Assembly (NCBI GenBank): GCA_018873245.2
Contig: JAEMBT020000004.1
Location: 2,652,573-2,716,572 of the forward strand
Reading direction: 5' to 3'
Length of the DNA: 64,000 bases
Source of the DNA: Archegozetes longisetosus
Taxonomy: Eukaryota > Arthropoda > Arachnida > Sarcoptiformes > Trhypochthoniidae
Made by a program: the position numbers and the translations under genes
Shown here: piece after piece, positions 46,771 to 58,396 of the stretch
How the letters are laid out: every line of letters starts with the position of its first letter
Position numbering within the stretch: the stretch's first letter is position 1
Notes under the pieces: generated by a model
The model's database searches: none
Told to the model about the DNA's origin: nothing
What the model saw: the letters and a program-made list of their open reading frames with translations, nothing else

Positions 46771-47652
46771 TATAAATAAATACCCTTTTCTAGCTTTTCC
46801 GATTTATTCCGATATATGATGGCGGCAAAGTATTCTTAATTAAGTCAATAGACTGTACAAAAATCTAGTTGATTGATACATCTTTTGAAATAATTTAATG
46901 CAGTTTTCCCTCAAGATATTATGTCCAGAATTATAGCCTAGAAAAAGTTTGACCACATATTATATGTATTTATATATAAACACACGACTACCTGTCAGCA
47001 ATTATCTCAGGCCTGTAAATGCAATTAAGAACAAAAGTGAAAGTATTAGAAAGGATATCGTAAATCAATAGAATAACAAACTATAATTAGTTTAGAAGTG
47101 AAAATATTTTTGTTTTAGCCCTATACTCTAGAGCTAAGATATTCCAGAAATTTTGAAACTTTACTCTTGAGGCGTAAGAATACGATTTTCTCTTATTTTT
47201 AAACCTGTTTATGGTTTTTGTGTTATTGACTTTACTGGTCTTTTAGGACTGAATCGTGTTCTCCAATTAGTTTTAGTGAAAATTTTGCTCATATTTTTCA
47301 AAGAAGAGATTCGTTCAAAGCCTCCTCAAATATTTTAAGGATTTGATACATTAAAGGATAAATTGTATGAGTACGCCTTACGAGAACCGTATAAGACATG
47401 GATAAATTAAATACCTTTTTCAATTCAGGTTATGAACATTGGCCAACAATCAGTATAACAATTGATACAAGATTTCCGTTAAATGATATTAAAGATGTTA
47501 ACAAACATAATAGTGAGTAATAACTGTTTCCAACTGTCACATGTTTCTAGTGGTGGTAACTTGTAGATTACGCTTGAATTGATTTTACCTAAAATACCAT
47601 CTCTAACAAAGCTTTCATTTGTAAACTCCAATATGTATATTTCAGTAATGTA
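46771..47652. other. Arm DNA, right, upstream of ELOVL copy 2
   Basis: Mirror of 20,891-21,770. No gene seen. Confidence 0.4.
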
Positions 47653-48910
47653 CACTGATGCTCAGAAGAGTTTAATCATACCCCGGGAAAAGTACTTTCG
47701 TGCATAACTTCTAAGATTTTATTTTAAAAATATAGACAATGGACAATATACTGTCGATAGTTCATGTTCGTTAATCCTTTAATACTACAATCCTAAAAGC
47801 ATGTTTGTTGAAAAAATTATTTTCATAACTAAAATGGGAAAGAAAATATTCACTCCCGAAATTATTGATGAAATTCGTGGTCTTTTAAAGTTAAATAGTG
47901 TCATCAGGAACCACATGAAGAAGCAGGGAATCAGTATTTCTATGTCTCATACATTTAACATAAAAAATGGTAAGAAAAATTCATCAAAACTAGCCAATTT
48001 GAAGAAGAAAACTGGACCGAAATGTTCATTCACGAAAACCCGACTTGAGGAGCCTCGAAAAATGGCCAAAAAACCTAATCTACCAACCCAACAATTCATG
48101 GGAAACCACTTTAAAGTGTCCAAAAGATACCTTAAGACAGTTTTAAAGGAAAAATTGAACTTAAAATCCGTGTAAAAACCAACTGGGCATCATTTAAGTG
48201 AAGAAATGATAAAGAAAAGATATTGACGCTCATGGCCATTTTATAGGCGACTTCGGCAAGAGAGATGGAGTAGTCACATCACCACCGATGAGGCATGGTT
48301 TTACCTCATTACGAGTAAGAATAAAAGCCGAATTCAATATATAAGTCGAAGTTCTTCACGCAAAAACTGTGAACATGTTCACCAATCACATCCACAAGGA
48401 GTCATGGTATGGATTGGAATTTCTGCGAATGGAGTGACCACTGCACGATTTATCAAGCCGGGCAAGATATTATATTGATAAAATTTTAAAACCATGTATC
48501 AAGCAAGATGCGAAGAAATTATATCCTAACGGGAGTTTTGTTTTTTATCAAGACTCGGCTCCACCACACCGCGCAAAAATCACCTTGAATTTTCTGGAAA
48601 GAAATGGGATTTCTTATGTTCACCCAGAAAAATGGTTACCCAATAGTCCTGACTGCGCTCCTTGTGATTATTTCTTATGGGGTTATCTGAAAACAATTCT
48701 CAAGCGTCGAAACATAACGACCATAAATGGTCTTAAAAAGGCGATTCGAGAGGAGTTGAAGAAAGTTCCACAAGAAATGATCAACCGAGCTTTGAAAAGT
48801 TGGCCAAAAAGATGTCGACAAGTCTATTATAATAAATGTCTTCATATTGGAAAGCACAATTGAAATTGCATGACAAATAAATTAGTTATTAAACTTTAAA
48901 GTCCACCAGT
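47653..48910 (+). mobile_element. maT-like (DD37D) Tc1/mariner element
   Basis: The 5' end CACTGATGCTCAGAAGAG follows TA. The 3' end reads CCACCAGT near 48,910 and is decayed. Transposase pieces run from about 47,813 (MGKKIFTPEII) through TTDEAWFYL and QGVMVWIGISANG to FYQDSAPPHRAK and PDCAPCDYFLWGYL. From the Asp of FYQD to the Asp of CDYF there are 37 residues, the DD37D (maT) spacing. Stops near 48,175 and 48,476 and frame changes disable it. It marks the right edge of the palindrome. Confidence 0.85.
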
Positions 48911-49068
48911 ATAAGTTGATCCGCTACCTGTACTTTTAGTTTTCAAAACTAGGTGCTCTTCTTGGTGGCTCTCTTATGTTAGGAGCCCTTATTGAGCCGC
49001 TTATTGTAGGCGCCTTTTTGTCAGTAAACCGTTAGTATAAGACCGTATAACTCATAGGTGTCTTCCGA

Positions 49069-51848
49069 CTTTATAGACACCCACCTTATATACATCCGCT
49101 TTATATACATTTCATCTTACAAATATTTCACCTCATAGACATCTGATTGATAGACATTTCATTTCATAGACTAATTATTCGCTAATAAAAAATTCTGGTT
49201 ATTGAGGGGGTTGTTGACGGTAATTTTAATCAAATTAAATCCCATTCTGAATAACGATCATTTTCCCTTTGGTTGATTCAATGAAACTTAATTCAGACAT
49301 ATTTTTCAGATAGATTACGCAAACTCTAACCAATTAATAAAATTTAAATATACTAGAGTGTCTGAAAAGTCCGTCCGTTACTTTTATTTTGTTTACAAGA
49401 AAATTAAATACAGATATTTTAATGCATACAAAAGGGATAGTTAGATATACTCTCCGTTAGCGTCGATGACTCGTTGCCATATCTTAGGGAGTTGAGCAAT
49501 GCTTGTTTCACCAGGGGTTTAGTTAACCATATCAATTGCCCTTTTCAACTGAGTTACACAAATCAGCCAACGTGTTATATCCAGGGCCCCGAAGTTTATC
49601 TTTTATTTTCTTTATACCATCGTAATCTGGGGGGCTCATATCAGGAGAGTAGGGAGAGTGTGGAGGTAGCTTCTATCTATTAACGCGGAACAAATCCTTG
49701 ACAGAACCATGTTTATGAGGTCCTGCATTATCGTGCAAAATGAGCGACACTCGGACTCTATTTCTATCCACCCATCCAGGGATATTATCACGCAAAAAGT
49801 CTCGATAACGCATTCCATCCACAGTCTCATTCTCTCTCAACAAACTCCAAAAAGCAACTCCATTGATGTCAAAGGCGACAATCGGCATCGCCTTCCAATC
49901 CCGTAACTCAGATCGTAATAGCCACTGTCTAATATTTTTAAAATTACATTAATTTAAGTGAAAAGAAAATTATTGAAAAAAAATTTTTAAGAAATTTTTT
50001 ATAAAATGAAAAGTACTGTATATAGATATAAATTATATATATTATTCGAAAGTACATTAGATGTGCTACCTAGGTGCTTCAGGTGAGTGCCACTCCTTTT
50101 CTTATTGCTGGGTTGGGGTGATAACACTTGACTCATGTCTCGTTGATGGCCAAGACACGCTGGAGCATTTCTCTTTGAGAATGATATCGAGAGAGAAGGG
50201 AAGTAGCAATTGATTCCCGCATAGCTTGTTGTTCGGAAGTCAATACATGGGGAACCCACTTGGCACAAATTTTCTTCATGTAAAAAATATTGTATAGCAT
50301 GTCAGCTATACTGTCTTTTGAAAGGTTGAGCTCAACAGATAATTGTCTTGTAGACCAGCTACTTGATTGTGCCAACAACCGACCCAATTGCTCTTGATGC
50401 AATTCGTCTGTAGTGGTTCTTGGCCTTCCTGTACGTTTCGCATCAGACGTTGACTCTCTTCCGTCTCTAAACTTTCTGAACCACCTTTCAACGGTATCTT
50501 GCTTAAAGGCGTAATTGCCAAGAGCTCGATTTAATAACCTCGCAATTTGAGAGGCAGGAGCATCAAGCAAGTAGTAAATTTTATTGAAAGATATTTGCTT
50601 TTCATCAGTGACACTTGCAGCAAAATCTGACAATTTTTTAAAGTTTAGTTTTTATATCAAAACAATGCAATTGAAAGTTGATCAAATTAAAATGTAAACA
50701 AAATAAACTTTACTTTATGACGCAATAATAATTACGTACGCGCAGTAGTAAACGATAAATTTAATTAAACTCAAAGTACCGGACGGACTTTTCAGACACT
50801 CTAGTAGACATGCAGAAATATTCTAACTAAATAACAAATTAATACACCATTATGCATAGAAATCCGGAAAAAATTTTCATTTTTAACTTCTAAAATTTTG
50901 ATTATTTATTTTTTGCTTACAAGTAAATTAAATACTAACTTTTAGTAAAATTAAGTTTTCATAATTTAATTGTGCGACCACACAATTATAATTGAGAATT
51001 AATAAACTTTTGAAGTTGTTTATGCATGTTTTCTACGATATAAGCTATATATAAGTCGCAGAACGTTGTCAAATTTCTAAGGTTTTATCTATCTATTCAT
51101 TGATTTTACATATTTTATGGTCTCTGATTTATTTTTTATGTTTTTATGAATTTTTTACCCGAATCAAGCCTGAAAATATAATGAGCCAATCGATGATCAT
51201 ATTCGAAACTTACACGCGCTCCTCTTTAATTCTTCTTCGCGCCATCTTTTTTGATCAAATTTTTATTTTGATGTCATAAATGGTTTAAAAGAGTATGTTT
51301 AGTCCTTGATGAATCATTCTATGAATTTTCTTGAGTGAAAAACTTGTAAACGGCGGAGCAATTCAATAGTTATTACGTCCACTAATATTTTAGATATCAA
51401 ATGAAAGTGTGTGAAATTTTCTTTAAATCAATATATATCATGCTAGGTTCGGACTTTAATAACAAAAGATAATTTAACTTTAAGTTTCGAGACTTTTCCG
51501 GATTTCTATGCAATAAGCTATATATTGAGCTGAATAGATTCAAAATAAAAATCACTTTTTATTCACTTGAAAAATAGTCGAATGGGTTTGCATTTTGAGC
51601 GTGTTAAACAACTTAATTATCATAAGATTATAAGATTAACGGATTAGTAGATATGAGATTTGATGCACTTGACTCTCAGTTTAATTAATATACAATTATT
51701 TCAAAATTCTCAGACGTTTAAATTAACTTAAAGAATTATTTTGAAGCTTAAAAATGTCTCTCTAATCAAGTGTCTATCAATCGGATGTCTACGAAGTGAA
51801 ATGTCTATAAAGTGGGTGTCTATAAAGTGGATGTCAGTCAGTCGGGAT
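49069..51848. mobile_element. Long-TIR element with repeated TCTATAAAGTGG motifs
   Basis: About 100 bp at each end are inverted copies built from a repeated ~14-bp motif (gtctataaagtgg and variants such as atctgattgatagacattt). The left end is near ccgactttatagacaccc and the right end near gtgtctataaagtggatgtc. The interior is AT-rich, has no transposase of its own and contains a complete mariner insertion. Family unknown. Ends are approximate because no target duplication was clear. Confidence 0.65.
49353..50804 (-). mobile_element. Mariner (DD34D) element
   Basis: Perfect ends CTAGAGTGTCTGAAAAGTCC on both sides, flanked by TA. The transposase relic on the minus strand starts at 50,633: helix-turn-helix region, GRPRTTT, WVPHVLT, then INET where a catalytic Asp motif is expected, AFDINGVAFWSLL, LHDNAGPH and SPDMSPPDYD. 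From the Asp of LHDN to the Asp of PPDY there are 34 residues, one of them now a stop, the classic mariner signature. Two TGA codons near 50,100-50,130 and an AT-rich insertion near 49,930-50,070 disable it. Confidence 0.9.
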
Positions 51849-51854
51849 ATAACT

Positions 51855-51916
51855 TAATTCATAGCTTGAAAGAACAATTGTTTAAGTTAGAAGACAAGTC
51901 TTATGAAGATGACTAG
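51855..51916 (+). pseudogene. FBXO28-like 3' end fragment
   Basis: About 62 bp encoding LIHSLKEQLFKLEDKSYEDD and a stop, matching the last 20 codons of the F-box gene at 15,154 with two substitutions. The match continues a few bases past the stop. It is a truncated copy from a segmental duplication. Confidence 0.8.
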
Positions 51917-51939
51917 AAATTTATCGGTAAGACCGAAAG

Positions 51940-52240
51940 AGGTCGAATTCTCAGAATTCGGAACTCACTAGAACATCTCGCCTCTTAAACATTGATAAGG
52001 ACCTTCTTACTTTAACCTGAGCATTATGTTACTGATCTGAAGTTCGAAATAATGAATATGCTAGAAAATATTCAGTTATTACTAACAAAGAAAAGAAACG
52101 ACAGAACTTCATCATGTTTGCTAAACTTACAAACTGAATCAAAAGCACCTAAAATTATAGAACTGACTGACGACAAAGCAGAGAATTAACTTTTTATCAT
52201 CAAGATTTAAGCGCTGAGAAATGAACTTTTCCACTACTTT
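51940..52240. repeat. Duplicated segment, copy 2
   Basis: Direct-orientation counterpart of 20,070-20,370, joined here directly to the F-box fragment. Confidence 0.8.
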
Positions 52241-53657
52241 GCTTTAGTTTTACTCAATTATGCATACTAATTGTATGAAACCTGGTTTGTGAGCTCTTAT
52301 AGTGTTCTTAATTATAGGTAGTCTATTGAAAATTAAAGATTTATTTTTCGCCTTGATAAGCAGCTTGAATTCTCACTTCAAGAAAACTACCTCGAAAACA
52401 TCAATAACTTTTTTGAAAATCCTCGATTCGAAACTTTGAAATCCAAACAATTATAAGAAATTGTTGAGTATGCTTAAAAATGTGATTTATTCCGAAGATA
52501 CATCTTTAAGCATCAATGTTTAATTTAACTTAAACGTACTATCAATTTTTTGTAGAGAACCAAAATGTTAACGCTCAAACGATGACTGACCAGTCAAATC
52601 TCCGACTTTATGGGCACATTTTAGTGTAACTTTAGTGTAACTCCCTAAGTGTTACCTGAGATATACCATTACGGGCAGACCATAAGGCGTTAACATTATG
52701 GTTCTTTACAAAAAATTGATAGTAATGATTAAGTTATACAGCCAAGTTCAGTTATATTTCCAATTTTTACATTGCCATTTTCACTAGACAGCACTTAAGT
52801 AATGCTATCCTATAATGCATATCAAAATAGGAAATCAAAGTAGACTTTAAAATGGAAATAATGCAATAACTGTATATAGCTTATCTGATAAAACTACTTA
52901 ACATTACCTACTGCAATAGCAATGCATACATTGGAAAAACCACTCAATTTAGCTGTAAAGAGATGTTAACAAGGATCAAATTAGAGAAAAAATGTAGATA
53001 TTGTCGAAAACAAAAGTACATGTGCATTTCCATTATGACCAAAATGTCTATTTTTGTTAGTTGAAAATTACTTCAATTCAAAGCTTATTCAAGTTTGCAC
53101 ATCATTTGACAATTTATGAAAAATACATATTTACATAAGATTCATAGCTCTACTAACTAATTCTTAAGTGATCTGAAAATACTTTAAAACTTAGTTTTCT
53201 TTTCTCCTAAAAGTGAAAAATAAAATTATAAATAATTAAACTAGACTAAACGAAAGTGCCATTTAAAGATCAATTCTTACGTAAAAGTTAATAACTTGGA
53301 CTGTATTATATTCGTCATTGTTTTAATTGCACAAAATTGAAATCAGTTTCTAATAAATGCATTTCATGTCATGAGCGCTTTAATTATTATTATAAACAGA
53401 TAATTAAAGACAATAACTGCTTAATAATAATAACAGTAAATCAAAAAAGTAATTATAAAACAAATCATAAAAAATTAATAAACTTGCAACTGATATGACC
53501 TGAGAATTATTTGTCAAATTTTATCAGTGTTTTCAGTCATTTATAATTCGGGATCTGATTTACTGATGAAATATAATTTGAGATAAAATGAAAATACTAT
53601 TAACAATATTTACAAGATTTACATTCAATTTTTCAGTGCTTCAGAAAAAATACATAA
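52241..53657. other. AT-rich intergenic DNA
   Basis: No gene recognised apart from the MITE listed separately. Confidence 0.4.
52539..52722. mobile_element. Short MITE, TA duplication
   Basis: 184 bp. CTATCAATTTTTTGTA and CTATCAATTTTTTGTA as inverted ends, with ~35-bp arms including gttaacgc, flanked by TA. Confidence 0.8.
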
Positions 53658-53749
53658 TTATTGATTTGGTTCTTCTTTAAACAACACTTCAATATCACTA
53701 GAATTTAATTGATCTAAATCCGCATCAAGATTAAAACCTTTTTGTTTTT
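53658..53749 (-). CDS. Possible orphan terminal exon
   Basis: AG acceptor at 53,750-53,751, then an open frame reading KGFNLDADLDQLNSSDIEV and ending FKEEPNQ at a stop. The acidic, amphipathic sequence looks coding, but it lies beyond the stop of the GPAT gene and no partner exon was found. Could be an alternative last exon of GPAT, a separate gene or chance. Confidence 0.25.
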
Positions 53750-53871
53750 CTCAAATAGAGAGCGAGTTTTTAAAACAAAACCATATTTTAAACAACTCTT
53801 CAAACTTTCATTGACTCGTCATCAATGAAACTCAACAAATATAGTCTTTTTCTTCACATTTAAAAATATAG

Positions 53872-56800
53872 CTATTTCTTAAAGTCTTCTATTCTCAGTA
53901 TAACATCATTTATAGCTTCGACGCTATTATATTCAGGGTTTAAAAGAATTTTTTTGACAGAAGGATCCGTCGAATCAACTTGCAATATGTTCCAACCTTC
54001 AAACAATCTGAGAGCATTCTTGAAAGGCTCGGCAGCTATACTCTCCTCTGCAAAAGTTTCAAAAATAACAGTTATAAATATAAGGCTCAAAAACAGTCAA
54101 ATGAAAAACTATTCCTAAAATCCCTAACACTCGTAACGCTACTCAAGAACAATCTTAATCTAATATCTGTTTTCTAAGAATTAAGAAAAGTATTGAGATA
54201 GGATTCAGAATCAAATGAATAAATACCATGAAATAGGAATCCCTGGTGTTGTTTCTCTTTGGCTGTTTCGATCATACTGTTGAAGAAAGCCTTATCATCT
54301 TTATTGTTGACACCAATTATTTTTGACAGAGTAGAGGCTGCCACCCAATACGACTCAATATATGGCGATAAAACTGAACGATAGAACTGTAATTGTTCTA
54401 CGTTCTCATCGGTCAACACAATTCTGAGTTCTCTTTTGTAATCTGAAACCTTATCATATCCAATATATCCGTCGTCGTCTTCATCTTCAAAGTCAAATTC
54501 GCGATACTTTTCGTGAAGTTTTTGATCGATTTGTGGCTCTTTGTCCGCGTTTACAAAAAGGCCATTCATTAACATATTCTCAATTGTGTCAGTTATCACA
54601 TCAGTTAAGTTTGTGCACGGCTTTAGTAAAGGTCAAAATAAATTTTAGGTTCGGATCATCGATATGTCAAGTAAGGGTTGACTTTTGAGATAAGTTAACC
54701 CAAAAAGTTTATAGTATTTTACTTACTGGGGCGAAAATGAAGTCATTATGAAGTATATGGCAAAGTTCTACAGATTTTTCTATCAATTCGTTGTAATCGA
54801 TTGTGATGTTACTTTCGAAATCGTCTCCACAAGCAGTCAATGATTCCAGTTCAGTATTTATTATAGCGAAAAGAGCGTTAACTGTCAATAAAAATTAAGT
54901 CATTTAGATAAAAAAACAATCAAATAATGAATAAAAGTTAACGAGTAATCAATACAAAATAAGCCAAACATCCGATTAAAACAATCCCTCGAGCCATGAA
55001 AGAAAAGCATGAAAAAACTAAAACTAACCGACGATAGAGTCCAATTGAAAGACCGAAATACAAGTGTTTGCGTAATATTGCAATTCTAAAACATATGGCA
55101 ATTTAACAGTTGGTTTTAGGAACACTATCTTCACATTATTGTTCTCTCCATCTGTTCCAGATGAAGACCAGGCCATCGATATCTTTTCGACGGAAACTAA
55201 TTCTTTTCCTAATAAACCACAAGCATGTCTTATGGCATCTAATGAATCACCACTGAATCCAACGTCACGCTTTTTACGGCTACATTCTTCTCTCAACCAA
55301 TTAAGACTTTGAGTCAACTGATGAAGAGTTGCTCCCTTTCGATGTTTAGTCAGCAGAAGAAATGCAACCAATTGTGTGGACATTAATGCAGTCGAATTGA
55401 AAGCATCATAAACGACATGTTCGGCTAGTTTTTCGATTGTTTGCCGCTTATCTTCAGAGACAACAATATCGAGTCCGTAAAGCGATGAAAATGAAGAGAC
55501 TGGACTCAAACCTTAAAACCGATTGAATAGAATATTAGATATTAAGTAATTTAATTACATTTTCGAAAATAAATTACCAGAACATGCGACACACGGTCTT
55601 TGTGTGCAGTTATCTGGGTTATGTTCATTGAGCTTTTGATGACTTGGCAAATTATAATTGTATATATTGTACGCTGCGTTATGCAAGTAATCTTTTAGTG
55701 AGAATGGCTGACAAAAGTCGACTCGTACTGAACCAAAACTTGAATGGAGTGTGGACCATATGGATCGGGCCGCTAGTCCGAAGCTCTCCATCACTTTAGG
55801 CTTGCCTAATTGTTCGCCAACGAATGAACCATCAATTAGCTTCTCGTAAGAAATAGCGACCGGAACTATAAATGCGTCGTCGACTACGCCTTAATTTAAA
55901 CAAAATATTCAGTCAAATCAAAACTTTCAACTATTCTTAAAAACATTGAAATAACTCGTAAGCTATGAGAAAAATCTTTTCTCTTCAATACCTTCAAGAA
56001 CAGAGTCGACAACTACCGAAAGTAGTCCTGACTTTGGCATCAATGCTTTGCCACTTCGAGAACGTCCGCCTTCGATGAAAAATTCCAATGAATGGCCTTC
56101 TCGTAAATTTTCGGTCATGTACGAATGAAGTATAGCTCTATAGACGTGATCCTTTTTGCCCGATTTGTGGTCCAAACGACGTTTAATAAAGAAAGCACCC
56201 AAACCTCTCATTAAGTTACCAAAAAATGGAATCAATAGATTATCGCCAGCAGCCACAAGTGGAGGTTTTATGTTATTCATGTATAAAATGAACGAGACCA
56301 GAATATAATCTAAATGTGAGCGATGCAGGGGCAGATAAATAATTGGAATATTGGCTGAAGTGCGACATCGACGAAGCCTCTCGATTTGTCCTTTAATTTA
56401 TTGCAAAAATCATTTGTTTTTATTAATATGTATTGATATATTGTTTACAATTTTTAATAATTGATACCTTTATGGAATTGAATTGAAGTTAACATTCGAG
56501 ATAATAGTTTGTACAGAACCCAACCCGCGATTCTTAGCAGTGACATAGAAATACATGATTTCATTCTCTGAAGTAATGCAATTGCTCTCGACTTGTGCTT
56601 TTCTTCTAACAATTCAAGTTCTTTGGCATCAATTGCTCCTTAAAAATAATAAAAACTAATATGAAACTCAAGTTTAATAGATTAATGAGATAATAACTTA
56701 AGCTATAATTAAATAAAACTGTTAGTGAAATAAAATATTTAAATAAGATATGAGGATTAGTTAAGTACCTGCTTCTTCTTCTTGCAACTCATTGAACTCA

Positions 56801-58396
56801 TCTTCAGCTGCTTGTTTGATAGCAGTTTTGACTCTTTCACATTTCAAGACCTTTTTGCAAACATCGGGGAAGTTTGAGTCAATCTTTCGGGTCATAACAA
56901 ACGAGGCGTAATAAAAGGTTCGCGAAATTATATTGCGATCACTTAAAAGAGAAAAATCGAGAATCAATGTTAAGCTACTTTTATAGTGAACAAAGTTAAC
57001 ATTTTCTCAGCTAACATTAACATTTATCATTTTTATCAACGATCTTATATTTAATAATGATATGAATTTTGAAAATTTAGTTCACCTGAAATCGATCAAT
57101 AATTTCGGAGAAAATACATCTCGAAACTTATATAAATAATGGTAACACAAATAAGTAATGAATGCACGGAATGAGCCCATTATTGTTTGATACGAGTATT
57201 TTCTTTTTCGGGTCGATTTATTAAATCAATAATTGGAGAGAAACAAAAATGAGTTCAATTTTTGGATGAATTGATTGTCAACAAATAAGAAAAGACTAAT
57301 AAAAGTCCCAAAAAGTAAACCAAATCAAAACATTAACAAAATAAAAGTAGAGACTTCCATATTAACCTAATACCAAAGCTTTTAAGACATATTTTGAAAT
57401 ACTTATATAATGATTTTTATTACAACTTTTGATTTATTTCTTATTAAAACTGATAAACGAGGTGATGAGCACTTTTATTATAGTCTATCAGTTCACTTAA
57501 TTATAGTCTGCTTTCATAGTGAACAAGTTTAAAAAACGTTTGTTATAGCAGTCAGACCTTTAGTCAGTAATGAACAGAGCTGATGTGCTAAACAAACTGT
57601 AAGACTCACCGATTTTGTATCGGCACTCGAAGAATATTAGCCAAACCCAGTGCTGATAAGGGAACATCGTTTTCATTCTAGTATAGAAGTAAATATACTT
57701 TTTAATTACAAAAGCAGATTAATTAACAAAATAGATATGTATTTTGCACTTTTTTAGATAGCAAAAAAAACTTTTGCTGACGAGAAACACTTGTGATCAT
57801 TGATAACCTGAATCACTAACAGTAACTTCATTTTTTTCTCGAGTATATTCTGATCCTTAAGGATCACGTTCTATTCATGCCTGTTGCTGGAGTGGCATCT
57901 AAGTTGAGATACTTCTGCATTCACTCCTGCATTCGATCTTTAGGACTAAAGTCTTACTTTTTATTACTAATCCATTTGTTTGGGTTTTACCGCAGATATA
58001 GAAAAGGGAGAGTCAGACAAAATATGAGAAAAAATTGTCAGATAAAGTTTCTGCCTATTCATCCATTTGTTTGATGCTTAATTTTAGAAATATTAATATC
58101 TAATTATTATTTGATTAGACATTAGATTTGTTTATCATTTTGATAGTTTTTTTCATTAGTCTAATTCATTTTTAAACCAGTTTTAACTATGATCACGAGT
58201 TAGCAGCTTTCTACCAGACTTTCAAATCTGCCGTTCATTCAAATTGAATGAAACATACCGTAAGTCTAGGTTTGATTGTCGTGCATCGCGAACAACTCGA
58301 TCCCATCAATGGTCGTTCACGAGGAAACTTCGGGTCATAATAGTGAGCACATGATTTGAATGGTGCCAATTGTGTGCCATCGATACAGTCGTTATT
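53872..58396 (-). CDS. GPAM-like: Glycerol-3-phosphate acyltransferase, mitochondrial GPAT1/GPAM type
   Basis: Ten exons: 58,259-58,396; 57,610-57,677; 56,769-56,941; 56,468-56,638; 55,992-56,390; 55,578-55,889; 55,029-55,511; 54,727-54,881; 54,227-54,620; 53,872-54,047. All have GT/AG borders and compatible phases and total 822 codons plus stop. GPAT1 acylates sn-glycerol-3-phosphate at sn-1, the first step of glycerolipid synthesis, on the outer mitochondrial membrane. Motifs: RERPLMGSSCSRC near the start, as in GPAM; catalytic PLHRSHLD (HX4D); GAFFIKRRLD; FFIEGGRSRSGK; IVPVAISYEKL; VRVDFCQPFSLKDYL; GFSGDS. The total is close to the ~828 residues of vertebrate GPAM, so only about 30 N-terminal residues in an upstream exon are missing. 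No frameshift or stop: this gene looks functional. Confidence 0.92.

Larger units (their letters stand above)
39256..47735. repeat. Outer palindrome arm A' (right)
   Basis: Inverted copy of 20,796-30,722. Private insertions are the MITE at 41,785-42,254 and the DD37E mariner at 45,856-46,770. It ends inside the maT-like element at 47,653. Confidence 0.93.

Noticed and set aside
20796..47735. Palindrome dismissed as a pure assembly artefact
   Set aside because: Arm-specific insertions with clean target duplications (ATTTACAC, TA, CATGAA, ATAT) would not appear in an artefactual mirror copy; kept, with long-read checking advised.
49636..49906. Overlapping open frames on both strands
   Set aside because: Only the 49,673-49,888 minus frame matches mariner motifs; the others are shadows.
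57877..58074. 65-codon plus-strand open frame
   Set aside because: Lies in a GPAT intron, opposite strand, no family features.
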